Origin: Thalassobius sp049116315
Lineage (GTDB): Bacteria; Pseudomonadota; Alphaproteobacteria; Rhodobacterales; Rhodobacteraceae
Direction of reading: 5' to 3'
Assembly (NCBI GenBank): GCA_049116315.1
Contig: JAGDZD010000007.1
Span: 124,001-188,000 of the forward strand
DNA: 64,000 nucleotides
In this document: positions 32,900-41,546 of the stretch, piece by piece
Numbering within the stretch: position 1 is the first letter of the stretch
How the letters are laid out: each line of letters starts with the position of its first letter
Position numbers and translations under genes: made by a program
Notes under the pieces: generated by a model
Told to the model about the DNA's origin: nothing
Database searches by the model: none
The model's input: the letters and a program-made list of their open reading frames with translations, nothing else

Positions 32900-34750
32900 A
32901 TGCACGCATATCGCAGCCATACTTGTGCCGAGCTGAACAAATCCAATGTTGGCGACACCGTTCGCCTTTCGGGCTGGGTCCATCGGGTCCGCGATCACGG
33001 CGGTTTGCTGTTCATCGATCTGCGCGACACATATGGCATCACTCAGGTCATGGCCGACCCCGACAGCCCTGTGTTTTCCCAGCTGGAAAAGGTGCGCAGC
33101 GAATGGTGCATCAAGATCGAAGGCAATGTGATGGCGCGGGACGAAAGTCTGGTGAACAAAGCGATCCCAACCGGTGAGATCGAAGTGTTCATCCGCGATC
33201 TCGAAGTTTTGGGCGCCTCTGAAGAATTGCCGTTGATGGTCTTTGGCGATCAGGAATACCCCGAAGAGACACGTCTGAAGTATCGCTTCTTGGACCTGCG
33301 CCGCGACGTGATGCAGAAGAACATGAAGCTGCGCTCAGACGTTGTGATGTCGATGCGCAAGCGTATGTGGGAAAAAGACTTCCGCGAGTATCAAACACCC
33401 ATCATCACCGCCTCGAGCCCAGAAGGCGCGCGTGACTTCTTGGTGCCGTCTCGTCTGCACCCGGGTAAGTTCTATGCCCTGCCGCAGGCCCCGCAGCAGT
33501 TCAAGCAACTGATGATGGTCGCCGGCTATGACAAGTATTTCCAGATCGCGCCGTGTTTCCGTGACGAGGATCCACGCGCTGATCGCTCGCCAACAGATTT
33601 CTACCAGCTTGACCTCGAAATGAGCTTTGTCGAGCAACAGGACGTGTTTGATACCATTCAGCCAGTGATCCAAGGTGTGTTCGAAGAGTTCGGTGGTGGC
33701 CGCAAAGTCGACACTGAGTGGGAGCAAATTTCTTACAAAGATGCGGCGCTTTGGTATGGTTCGGACAAGCCGGACCTGCGCAACCCGATCAAAATGCAGA
33801 TTGTGTCTGAGCATTTCCGCGGATCTGGCTTCGCGATTTTTGCCAGCCTGCTGGAAAACGAAGGCACTGAAATTCGTGCGATTCCTGCCCCCAAAGGCGG
33901 CAGCCGCAAATTCTGTGACCGGATGAACAAGTTTGCCCAAAGCGAAGGTCTGCCCGGCATGGGCTATATCTTCTGGCGCAAACAGTCGCCCGACTCGATT
34001 GCACAAGAGCAGGGCATCACCGTCAAAGAGGTGAACGCCAAAATCAAAGCGGGCGAGATTGTTCTGGGCAACGAAGCGGCTGGTCCATTGGCCAAAAATA
34101 TCGGCCCCGAGCGCACCGAAGCGATCCGCCAGCAGCTGGGTCTGGATGTCGGTGATGCGGCCTTCTTCTTGGGCGGCAAGCCTAAAGCGTTTGAAGCTGT
34201 TGCCGGGCGCGCGCGCAATACCATCGGCGAAGAGCTGGGTCTGACCGACAAAGACCGGTTTGCCTTTGCTTGGGTTGTGGATTTCCCAATCTACGAAGCT
34301 GACGAAGAAACTGGCAAAATCGACTTCGAGCACAATCCTTTCTCAATGCCTCAGGGTGGGATGGAAGCGCTAGAAGGCAACCCGCTGGATGTTTTGGGCT
34401 ATCAGTATGACTTGGCCTGTAACGGATATGAGCTGGTGTCTGGTGCGATCCGGAACCACAAGCCTGAAATCATGTTCAAAGCCTTTGAACTGGCGGGCTA
34501 TGGCAAAGACGAAGTTGAAAAGCGTTTTGGTGCCTTGGCGAATGCCTTCAAATTCGGGGCTCCTCCACACGGGGGCTGCGCTGCGGGTGTTGATCGTATC
34601 GTGATGTTGCTGGCAGATCAGCAAAACATCCGCGAAGTGGTGATGTTCCCAATGAACCAACGCGCCGAAGATTTGATGATGAATGCGCCAAATGATCCAC
34701 AAAGCGATCAATTGATGGAATTGGGTCTGCGGGTGATTCCTCAGGACTAA
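32900..34750 (+). CDS. aspS: Aspartate-tRNA ligase
   Basis: A 616-residue class II synthetase. The N-terminal OB anticodon-binding domain has VRLSGWVHRVRDHGGLLFIDLRDTYG; catalytic motif 1 lies near the dimer segment; motif 2 is CFRDEDPRADRSPTDFYQLDLEMSF; motif 3 is GAPPHGGCAAGVDRIVMLL; a bacterial insertion lies between. The ATG at 32900 has AAAGG eight bases before it, in preference to 32885. Expected to charge tRNA-Asp, possibly non-discriminating, which sequence alone cannot decide. Confidence 0.97.
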   Translation: MHAYRSHTCAELNKSNVGDTVRLSGWVHRVRDHGGLLFIDLRDTYGITQVMADPDSPVFSQLEKVRSEWCIKIEGNVMARDESLVNKAIPTGEIEVFIRDLEVLGASEELPLMVFGDQEYPEETRLKYRFLDLRRDVMQKNMKLRSDVVMSMRKRMWEKDFREYQTPIITASSPEGARDFLVPSRLHPGKFYALPQAPQQFKQLMMVAGYDKYFQIAPCFRDEDPRADRSPTDFYQLDLEMSFVEQQDVFDTIQPVIQGVFEEFGGGRKVDTEWEQISYKDAALWYGSDKPDLRNPIKMQIVSEHFRGSGFAIFASLLENEGTEIRAIPAPKGGSRKFCDRMNKFAQSEGLPGMGYIFWRKQSPDSIAQEQGITVKEVNAKIKAGEIVLGNEAAGPLAKNIGPERTEAIRQQLGLDVGDAAFFLGGKPKAFEAVAGRARNTIGEELGLTDKDRFAFAWVVDFPIYEADEETGKIDFEHNPFSMPQGGMEALEGNPLDVLGYQYDLACNGYELVSGAIRNHKPEIMFKAFELAGYGKDEVEKRFGALANAFKFGAPPHGGCAAGVDRIVMLLADQQNIREVVMFPMNQRAEDLMMNAPNDPQSDQLMELGLRVIPQD

Positions 34751-34760
34751 GACCGAGCCT

Positions 34761-35207
34761 TGTCTGGTTAAGCTATGTGTTGTCGGCGCTCTCATACTGG
34801 GGGCGCCGATGGCCTTTGCAGGGTCGGAACCGGCTGGGTTTAATGATGCACAGATTGTTTGGGTCGATTTGAATGCCGGCCTGGAAACCGCGCAAGCCAC
34901 TGGCAAGCCGTTGTTTTAGCTGATTCACGCCTCGTCGTGTGGGCCGCGACTATAGGGGCGTCTTTTGCCATGACGATATCGTCGCGCCCAGCGATGCGTA
35001 TGTGTTTGTTCTGCTTGATCAGGATGGCGAGCCTGCCGCCCGCAATCTCTAGGCACCAGATGGCGCCTATATCCCAAGATCGATGGGTCTGAGTGCACAG
35101 GAAAATTGCGTCGGCAGTTCAATTCTGAATCCGATGGGTACCGATGCTTTTGGGATCCATCCAATCATCGTCACCTTAGCAAGATCCTGCGTAAGGCGCT
35201 GCGATAG
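34761..35207 (+). pseudogene. Broken thioredoxin-family (AGR2/TXNDC12-like) gene
   Basis: The 532-base gap between aspS and the DUF1800 gene holds a decayed reading frame. Frame 1 has a signal peptide (VKLCVVGALILGAPMAFA, about 34767-34820), then FNDAQIVWVDLNAGLETAQATGKPLF, stopped at TAG 34917 and again at 34953. A frameshift near 34960 moves the homology to CHDDIVAPSDAYVFVLLDQDGEPAARNL, stopped at TAG 35050, then APDGAYIPRS, the hallmark of thioredoxin-like proteins. A further shift near 35090 restores frame 1 for FWDPSNHRHLSKILRKALR and the final TAG (35205). The CxxC site reads SSCGPR, so the catalytic pair is also lost. No AUG is seen. Confidence 0.8.
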
Positions 35208-35224
35208 GCGAGTTTACCTATCGC
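35201..35224 (+). terminator. Hairpin at the end of the broken thioredoxin gene
   Basis: GCGATAGG (35201-35208) pairs with CCTATCGC (35217-35224), eight bp with an eight-base loop; no T-tract follows. Confidence 0.4.
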
Positions 35225-35282
35225 CAACGGGTGTGTTTGCACTACATTCAACAGTGACGGAAACTTTGATGCGGTAGGCCTT

Positions 35283-36683
35283 GTGACCTTTGATCCCCTC
35301 CTTGCAGAGAAACGCTTTGGCTATGGTTTGTCGCCATTGATCGCGCCGCCCCAGTCGGTTTCTGAAATGTTGGGGCGACTGCAAGCCCCAGATGCCATTG
35401 CCGAGCAATTCCCCATCGAACCCTTTGCGCAGTTTCGCAACCGTATGATTGCGTCGCAAACCATTTGGAAAGAGCGGCGCAAAAACCGTGGCTCACCCCG
35501 TGCACAGGATCTTCGCAAAGAGTTGAACCTACTGAAAAAGGAAGCACGCGAGCAGCATCGCCGCTGGGTGTCGCTGACCATGTTGCGACGCACTTGGACA
35601 GCGGATGCCTTCCGCGAGCGATTGGCCGCGTTCTGGGCAGACCATTTCTTTGCGCAAGGCAAAGCCGGAATCCTAAAGCGCGGCACCTCGCCCTATATCG
35701 AAGAGGCCATTCGCCCGCATCTGAATGGCAGTTTTGCCACGTTGCTGACCGCTGTCATTACCAGCCCGCTAATGGTGCACTACCTTGACCAAGAAAACTC
35801 GATGGGGCCAGACAGCCCGAAATCTATCAAGCGTGGTTCTAAGGGGGGCTTGAATGAAAACCTTGCCCGTGAATTGCTGGAATTGCACACTCTTGGGGTT
35901 GGCGCGCCTTACACGCAAACAGACGTGAGAGAGTTGGCCAATCTGTTGGCGGGGCTGACGCAGACCGCAAATCAAGGTGGGGTCTTTCGCAAAGATTTTG
36001 CGCAGCCCGGTGCGGAAACCGTGCTGGGGCGGGACTATGGCGGGGACAAACCCCATATCCGTGACATCCATGCCGTCTTGAAAGATTTGGCGCAGCACCC
36101 AGCAACAGCGCAGCATCTGGCCCAAAAACTGGCGGTGCATTTTGTGTCTGATACGCCCCCGGCTGAACTGGTTGAGGCACTCGCGGCGGCCTATCGTGAC
36201 AGTGGCGGTGATTTGGCTGTGGTGAACCAGACCTTGTTGGCGCATCCCGCCGCCTGGCAACCGAAACTTGAAAACCTCAAATTGCCGGATGAATATGTGG
36301 CCTCAGCTATGCGGGCCTTGGCTGTGGCGCCAGAGGTTTTCACCGGAATTCAAAGTGGGCGCACGCATGAAAAATTGGCCGAGCGTCTGTTCTTGCGACC
36401 GCTGGCGCGGATGGGTCAGCCATGGCAGGCCCCGCTGGGCCCCGATGGTTGGCCAGAGCAGGATGACAATTGGTTGACCCCACAGGGGCTGAGCGCCCGG
36501 ATGGAATGGGCCCTGCTTGCACCGGCGGCGCTGCGGGATCCTTTGCCGGATCCGCGCGTCTTTGTGCACGAAGCGTTGGGCCCTAACGTGCCAGAACCAA
36601 TCTTATTCGCGGCCAAGGGCGCTGCCAGCCGCCCCGAAGCCATCGCCTTGATCCTGTCCTCCCCAGCCTTTCAACGCAAATAG
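35283..36683 (+). CDS. DUF1800 domain protein
   Basis: A 466-residue protein of the DUF1800 family; function unknown. Visible blocks are LLAEKRFGYGLSP, LAAFWADHFFAQGKA, SPLMVHYLDQENSMGPDSPKS, NENLARELLELHTLGVGAPYTQTDVRELANLLAGLT and HFVSDTPPAELV. No signal peptide. A GTG at 35283 is the start. It is paired with the Tat-exported DUF1501 gene seven bases downstream, a common neighbourhood. Confidence 0.87.
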   Translation: MTFDPLLAEKRFGYGLSPLIAPPQSVSEMLGRLQAPDAIAEQFPIEPFAQFRNRMIASQTIWKERRKNRGSPRAQDLRKELNLLKKEAREQHRRWVSLTMLRRTWTADAFRERLAAFWADHFFAQGKAGILKRGTSPYIEEAIRPHLNGSFATLLTAVITSPLMVHYLDQENSMGPDSPKSIKRGSKGGLNENLARELLELHTLGVGAPYTQTDVRELANLLAGLTQTANQGGVFRKDFAQPGAETVLGRDYGGDKPHIRDIHAVLKDLAQHPATAQHLAQKLAVHFVSDTPPAELVEALAAAYRDSGGDLAVVNQTLLAHPAAWQPKLENLKLPDEYVASAMRALAVAPEVFTGIQSGRTHEKLAERLFLRPLARMGQPWQAPLGPDGWPEQDDNWLTPQGLSARMEWALLAPAALRDPLPDPRVFVHEALGPNVPEPILFAAKGAASRPEAIALILSSPAFQRK

Positions 36684-36690
36684 GTGCCAG

Positions 36691-37899
36691 ATGAAATTTG
36701 AGACCCTGTCGCGCCGCGCCTTTATCACCCGCACTGCATTGCTGGGCTGTTCCGCAGCGGCCAGTCCACTGGTCACGCCCATCAGCATGGCCGCCGCCCC
36801 ATGGGATCAACGCCTTGTGGTGATCATCCTACGCGGGGCCATGGACGGGTTGGATGTTGTGCAGCCACTTGGTGATCCTAATTTGGCGGGGCTGCGCAGC
36901 AATTTGGCCTTGGGTAAATTGGGCGATCCCCTGCCGTTGGATGGCTATTTTGCGATGCACCCGGCCTTGGCTGATCTCTACCCGATGTGGCAACGCAAAG
37001 AGCTGGGGTTTGTGCATGCGGTTTCAACGCCCTACCGCGACAAACGCAGCCATTTTGACGGGCAAGACTTGCTTGAGGCGGGCACCAGCAGTTTTGGTGA
37101 CACGCCGGTGCGGGATGGCTGGCTGAACCGGATGTTGCAAACGGTGCCGGGTCTCGAAGCAGAAACGGCCTTTGCCATTGGCCATGACAACATGTTGCTG
37201 TTGAACGGCGATGCGGCGGTGTCCAATTGGTCGCCAGACAGCGGGTTGGCGTTCAGCCCGCAGGGACTGCGGCTGGCCGAACTGATCATGCATGATGATC
37301 CTGCGTTTCGCGACACCCTGGCCGAGGCGGCCGCACTCAGCGACGACGCCCCCCAAGAGATGATGACTGGGCCAAAAGATGCCCGCGTGATGTCGCGCAA
37401 AGTCGCCGGAATCGAAGCGATTGCCGAATTTACCGCCAAGCGCTTGCGCGGGCAGACCCGCATTGCGGCCTTTTCGATTGGCGGCTGGGACACGCACAAA
37501 CAACAGGCCGGAGCAATGGGGCGCGCGCTGGGGGAATTGTCACTGGCCTTGACCACCCTACGCGAAGGTTTGGGCACACAATGGAAAAAGACAGCCGTCG
37601 TGGCCATGACCGAATTTGGCCGCACGGTGCGTGAAAATGGAACACGCGGCACGGACCACGGGACGGGGGGCGCGATGATCTTGGCTGGTGGCGCTGTGCG
37701 CGGTGGTCAGGTCTATGGCCAATGGCCCGGCCTCGCCGAAGCTGACCTTTATCAACGCCGCGACTTAATGCCCACAGGGGATGTACGCGCCTATGCTGCT
37801 TGGGCGATGCGGGGTTTGTTTGGATTGGACCGCGCGGTTCTGGAGGGGGCCGTATTTCCGGGCTTGGACATGGGGCCAGATCCGCGCATTTTGCGATAG
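36691..37899 (+). CDS. DUF1501 protein with Tat signal
   Basis: A 402-residue protein. The N-terminus has a twin-arginine signal, SRRAFITRTALLGCSAAAS, so it is likely exported folded. Following blocks are RLVVIILRGAMDGLDVVQPLGDP, YRDKRSHFDGQDLLEAG and FGRTVRENGTRGTDHGTGGAMILAGGAV, the sulfatase-like fold of DUF1501 (alkaline-phosphatase superfamily). Substrate unknown. Together with DUF1800 it forms a conserved pair; the partner's localisation is not settled. Confidence 0.88.
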   Translation: MKFETLSRRAFITRTALLGCSAAASPLVTPISMAAAPWDQRLVVIILRGAMDGLDVVQPLGDPNLAGLRSNLALGKLGDPLPLDGYFAMHPALADLYPMWQRKELGFVHAVSTPYRDKRSHFDGQDLLEAGTSSFGDTPVRDGWLNRMLQTVPGLEAETAFAIGHDNMLLLNGDAAVSNWSPDSGLAFSPQGLRLAELIMHDDPAFRDTLAEAAALSDDAPQEMMTGPKDARVMSRKVAGIEAIAEFTAKRLRGQTRIAAFSIGGWDTHKQQAGAMGRALGELSLALTTLREGLGTQWKKTAVVAMTEFGRTVRENGTRGTDHGTGGAMILAGGAVRGGQVYGQWPGLAEADLYQRRDLMPTGDVRAYAAWAMRGLFGLDRAVLEGAVFPGLDMGPDPRILR

Positions 37900-37958
37900 A
37901 TTTTCCGGTTTCCCTTGGGTGGCGTTCTCGGTACCGTTGCGGTGAATGTGAGGACGAA

Positions 37959-38672
37959 ATGAGTGATATAAGATCATACGGCGCGACGTTGGACGGGTGG
38001 ACACCTGCCTTGGCTCCTGAGGGGGCCCTCCTAGAGGGACGCTTTGCGCGTTTGGAAGCCTTGTCTGCGGATCAGCATGCAGCGCTGTTGTTTCGGGCCT
38101 TTGAAGAGCACGATATCGTTTGGGATTACCTGCCCTATGGGCCGTTTCATTCCGCCGCGCAATATCACCGATGGGTGCGGGATGTGGCTGCGAAGTCTGA
38201 TCCGTTCTTCTATGCGATTCAGGACCGTGTGACGGGTCTTTTTGGCGGTGTTGCCAGCTATCTTAGAATAAGCCCTGAGATCGGCAGTATCGAAATCGGC
38301 CACATCAACATTTCGCCGGGTATGCAGAAAACGCCCGCCGCGACCGAAGCGTTTTTCTTGATGATGCAATGGGCATTTGAGTCTGGGTATCGACGCTTTG
38401 AGTGGAAATGCGACTCTTGCAACATGGGGTCTCGCCGGGCGGCTCAACGCCTTGGTCTGAGCTATGAGGGCGTATTTCGCCAGCATACGATTGTGAAAGG
38501 TCGTAACCGGGATACCGCTTGGTTTGCCGCGACGGATCAGGAATGGCCTGCGCTGAAAGAGGCGTTCAACGCTTGGCTTTCACCGCGCAATTTTGATGAT
38601 CGTGGCCAGCAGAAAGAGAGTCTGAGCGATCTGACACGGTTGGTGCGGGTCAGTTCAGATCCGGCTTTGTAA
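37959..38672 (+). CDS. GNAT family N-acetyltransferase (RimJ/RimL-like)
   Basis: A 237-residue acetyltransferase of the RimJ-like group: LEGRFARLEALSADQHAALLFRAFEEHDIVWDYLPYGPF, GSIEIGHINISPGMQKTPAATEAFFLMMQWAFESGYRRFEWKCDSCNMGSRRAAQRLGLSYEGVFRQH. This signature occurs in proteins that acetylate N-termini or small amines, but the substrate is not given. The ATG at 37959 follows GAGGACGAA; the frame open from 37800 is rejected because it lies inside the DUF1501 gene. Its last 18 bases overlap the response regulator on the other strand. Confidence 0.86.
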   Translation: MSDIRSYGATLDGWTPALAPEGALLEGRFARLEALSADQHAALLFRAFEEHDIVWDYLPYGPFHSAAQYHRWVRDVAAKSDPFFYAIQDRVTGLFGGVASYLRISPEIGSIEIGHINISPGMQKTPAATEAFFLMMQWAFESGYRRFEWKCDSCNMGSRRAAQRLGLSYEGVFRQHTIVKGRNRDTAWFAATDQEWPALKEAFNAWLSPRNFDDRGQQKESLSDLTRLVRVSSDPAL

Positions 38673-39383
38673 GCTGCCCGCATCGTTCAGCCGATCCTGT
38701 AACAACCCAGCAAGCTGCGCAACTTGGCTGCGACAGGCTTGTTGTTGCATGCGGGCAATGGACAAAGCTTCGCTGGCAGAGACCAATGCCAGATCACCTG
38801 CGCAGCGGGCTGTGCCCGATAGAAACTGGGCGACATAGTCCAAGACCTTCTCTTCGGGTTCATCGCTCAGCAATTCGGCGGCGTGGCTCAGGTCTTCTTT
38901 ATAGGCGTGGTCGCTGGGCCGGATCGTGTCGTTGTTGATCACCCGTGGTCCCATGGGTTGGCGATCTTGCGGCAGGCAGGACAGGATCAGCTCTTGGAAG
39001 GTTGCAAGATTGGCGACCGGTTTGCTGAGAAAGCCATCTGCCCCGGCGGAACGCACTGCGGCATCCGCGGCGTCATCGCCGCTGGTGCCCAAGATGATGT
39101 TGATGCGCGGCGCAGCACTGTTGAGATGGCGGATCAATTGCAGCCCATCCCCATCAGGCAATCCAAGGTCGATGATGATCACCGACGGGCGATAGACCAC
39201 CAGATGACGTTCTGCGGCTGACAGGCTGTCGGCGCGCCGTATGCGCGCCCCGCTGCGAAGGCACATCAATCGCATGGCGTCCCCGGCAAAGCGGCTGTCT
39301 TCGACCACCAGAATGGTCAGCCCAAGCAATGGGCGCGTTGGCGTTGGAAACCGAGCGTTCTGGAATAGATCATGATCGTCCAT
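38655..39383 (-). CDS. Response regulator with C-terminal helical region
   Basis: A 242-residue protein. The receiver domain occupies about residues 20-140: acid pair in VVEDSRFAG, phospho-acceptor Asp in IIIDLGLPDGDG, Thr in LGTSGDD, and Lys in FLSKPV. The C-terminal 80 residues (SHAAELLSDEPEEKVLDYVAQFLSG and onward) are helical and match no output domain I recognise. The ATG at 39383 sits seven bases after AGGAGG. No histidine kinase is adjacent. Confidence 0.85.
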   Translation of the reverse strand: MDDHDLFQNARFPTPTRPLLGLTILVVEDSRFAGDAMRLMCLRSGARIRRADSLSAAERHLVVYRPSVIIIDLGLPDGDGLQLIRHLNSAAPRINIILGTSGDDAADAAVRSAGADGFLSKPVANLATFQELILSCLPQDRQPMGPRVINNDTIRPSDHAYKEDLSHAAELLSDEPEEKVLDYVAQFLSGTARCAGDLALVSASEALSIARMQQQACRSQVAQLAGLLQDRLNDAGSLQSRI

Positions 39384-39542
39384 TCTGACCTCCTTGGGCT
39401 GCACTTGGGGATCAGCATGGCAATCGAGACCCTAAAACCAAGTTAACGCAGCGCAAATCTTACTGCGTCCCTGTGGCACTTGCCTCGGGGTGTGATCGCC
39501 GCATATGAACATCCAACTGATGTCATCTTACGGAGCTGAGCC

Positions 39543-39947
39543 ATGATCGGTCGCCTAAATCACGTTGCAATCGCTGTCCCGGATCTTGAGGCCGCCTGTG
39601 CGCAGTACAGCACAGCACTCGGTGCCACAGTGGGGGCGCCTCAGGACGAGCCGGACCACGGCGTGACCGTGGTTTTCATTGAGCTGCCCAACACTAAGAT
39701 CGAATTGCTTTACCCGCTTGGTGAAGACAGCCCAATCAATGGTTTTCTAGAGAAAAACCCTGCTGGGGGTATCCACCATGTGTGCTACGAAGTAGACGAC
39801 ATCATCGCCGCCCGGGATCATCTGAAAACAACCGGCGCGCGGGTGCTGGGCACAGGCGAGCCCAAAATTGGGGCACATGGAAAGCCCGTTCTTTTTCTGC
39901 ATCCCAAAGACTTTAATGGATGCCTCGTTGAGTTGGAGCAAGTTTGA
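39543..39947 (+). CDS. mce: Methylmalonyl-CoA epimerase
   Basis: A 134-residue vicinal-oxygen-chelate protein that interconverts the (R) and (S) forms of methylmalonyl-CoA. The motif lines are LNHVAIAVPDLEAACAQY, TKIELLYPLG, GGIHHVCYEVDDI and FLHPKDFNGCLVELEQV, with metal ligands His, Glu, His and Glu. Supports propionyl-CoA or ethylmalonyl-CoA metabolism together with the MeaB chaperone at 57.8 kb. Stop and DUF1467 start overlap by one base. Confidence 0.95.
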   Translation: MIGRLNHVAIAVPDLEAACAQYSTALGATVGAPQDEPDHGVTVVFIELPNTKIELLYPLGEDSPINGFLEKNPAGGIHHVCYEVDDIIAARDHLKTTGARVLGTGEPKIGAHGKPVLFLHPKDFNGCLVELEQV

Positions 39948-40225
39948 TGGGATTGACCTCTGGAATCGTTCTGTATGCGGTCGTTTGGTTCATGACGTTC
40001 TTTGTGGTGTTGCCCATCAAGATGGTCACACAGGGAGACGTTGGCAAAATTGAACCGGGTACTCATGCCGGGGCACCCCATGAACACCACCTTAAGAAAA
40101 AGGCGATCATCACCACGATTCTCGCCTTTGTCATTTGGGCCATACTGGCCAGCATCATTTTGACCGGCACCATCACGGTGCGTGACTTTGACTGGTTTAA
40201 CCGCCTCGGCCCCGAGATCCAGTGA
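39947..40225 (+). CDS. DUF1467 family membrane protein
   Basis: A 92-residue protein with two membrane segments (about residues 5-25 and 58-80) and a charged middle, PGTHAGAPHEHHLKKKA. DUF1467 proteins commonly follow mce in alphaproteobacteria, but their role is unknown. The ATG overlaps the mce stop, so the two are co-translated. The 3' end overlaps the EI24 gene on the other strand by 29 bases. Confidence 0.85.
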   Translation: MGLTSGIVLYAVVWFMTFFVVLPIKMVTQGDVGKIEPGTHAGAPHEHHLKKKAIITTILAFVIWAILASIILTGTITVRDFDWFNRLGPEIQ

Positions 40226-40913
40226 CCCGGTGATAGATATGCGTGAACGTGGCGGCCCCTAGGATTGGGATCGCCAGGTTCAACAAGGGGATCGTCAGCG
40301 GCACAGCCATCAACGTGCCCCCGGCCCAGATGGTCCAAAGGTGTTTACGACGCAGCTCTTTGGCTTTGTCGCGCCCAACGCGGCGCATTGCGGCCAGCGT
40401 GAAATACTCCATGCCCAATAAAAATCCGTTCAGCCCCCAAAAGATGAACAGCGCCGCTGGGGCAAACATCACATAAAGCAAAATGGCGATAACGTTCGCA
40501 GCCACCAAGATTCCCAAAAAATTGACCGTGTCTTTGAGCGCCTCGCCCATACTGACCGAAGTGGCTTTGGGCAAATGCGGATAGTGGCGGTCCTCGACGG
40601 CTTGGGCCACGTCATCCAAAAAGAGCGAGGTGATGGCCGAGGCAACCGGGATCATCAGAAACACCGACAGGCCGATCATCACAAAAAAGCTGGACCAGGT
40701 GACAAGATCTTTCAGCCATGTCACCTCGCCGATCAAAGGCAAGGTCGCGCTTTCCCCCACTAGGGATTGCAGCACCCACATGAAGGCCGCAAAGGCCGCG
40801 ACCAGCAAGGCAAAGCTTAGGACGATGCCCAAGAAGAAGACGCGCCGGAAGCGGCGGTCGCCAATTTGCGCCAGTGCTTTGAAAAAGGACGAGAAAATTA
40901 TTCCGAGTGCCAT
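40197..40913 (-). CDS. EI24/CysZ-like membrane protein
   Basis: A 238-residue membrane protein of the EI24 family (CysZ, a proposed sulfate uptake protein, belongs here). Four to five hydrophobic segments; hallmark VSMGEALKDTVNFLGILVAANVIAILLYV and GLNGFLLGMEYFTLAAMRRVGRDKAKELRRKHLWTIWAGG. Transport of sulfate is an inference by family. Its start overlaps the nitroreductase stop by 16 bases, so the two are coupled. Confidence 0.85.
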   Translation of the reverse strand: MALGIIFSSFFKALAQIGDRRFRRVFFLGIVLSFALLVAAFAAFMWVLQSLVGESATLPLIGEVTWLKDLVTWSSFFVMIGLSVFLMIPVASAITSLFLDDVAQAVEDRHYPHLPKATSVSMGEALKDTVNFLGILVAANVIAILLYVMFAPAALFIFWGLNGFLLGMEYFTLAAMRRVGRDKAKELRRKHLWTIWAGGTLMAVPLTIPLLNLAIPILGAATFTHIYHRVTGSRGRGG

Positions 40914-41476
40914 GACACGATGGTCTCCAAATTGGGGCGCGGCCGTTCAGGTGGCGCAGAGCTTTCGGTGCCGATATGGATAAAGCCTGCCACGCGCTCA
41001 TTCTCTGCCAATCCCAAGGCTTGGGTCAGAAAGGTGCGATCATGGCTGATCCATCCCGACAGCCAATTGGCCCCCCAGCCAGAAGCCAAAGCGGCGTTCA
41101 GCAGCGCCAAGCAGGCCCCCCCAGCAGAGTAAGTGATTTCGACAGCAGGCACTTTGGCGTTCGGCTTGATGATCTCGATCACGGCCACCGCCAGATTTGC
41201 GTTGCCAAATTGGTCTCTGGCTTTGGCGATTGTGACATCATCCAACTCCAAGGCGGTGCCTCGGGACTGCGCAATGTCCGCCAGACGGGTCAACGCACCT
41301 TTTTCCAGCACCATAAAGCGCCAAGGCTCCAGCTTGCCATGATCTGGCGTGCGGGCCGCCGCTTGGAGGATCGGCATCAAGGCATCGCGATCTGGCACAG
41401 GGGTGGTCAGCGTTTTGGCCGGTCGAGAGCGGCGGTTGAGCAAAAAATCGAGGGCAGCGGCGTTCAAAGCGGGCAT
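40898..41476 (-). CDS. Nitroreductase family protein (YdjA-like)
   Basis: A 192-residue flavoprotein. The start NAAALDFLLNRRSRPAKTLTTPVPDRDALMPILQAAARTPDHGKLEPWRFMVLE is the FMN-binding motif of the YdjA/NfsB type, and ITYSAGGACLALLNAALASGWGANWLSG follows. The cofactor is FMN and the hydride donor NAD(P)H; the physiological substrate is unknown. It is followed by the EI24 gene. Confidence 0.88.
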   Translation of the reverse strand: MPALNAAALDFLLNRRSRPAKTLTTPVPDRDALMPILQAAARTPDHGKLEPWRFMVLEKGALTRLADIAQSRGTALELDDVTIAKARDQFGNANLAVAVIEIIKPNAKVPAVEITYSAGGACLALLNAALASGWGANWLSGWISHDRTFLTQALGLAENERVAGFIHIGTESSAPPERPRPNLETIVSWHSE

Positions 41477-41546
41477 GTGTTTCTTTCGTCAAGGTCGCGC
41501 CTTATGTCGGCACTGATGAGGGATCGGTCAAGCCGCTAACCCGTTT

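Noticed and set aside
34859..35092. 77-codon frame between aspS and DUF1800
   Set aside because: It is out of frame with the thioredoxin-like homology seen in the same DNA, so it is a by-product of the broken gene.
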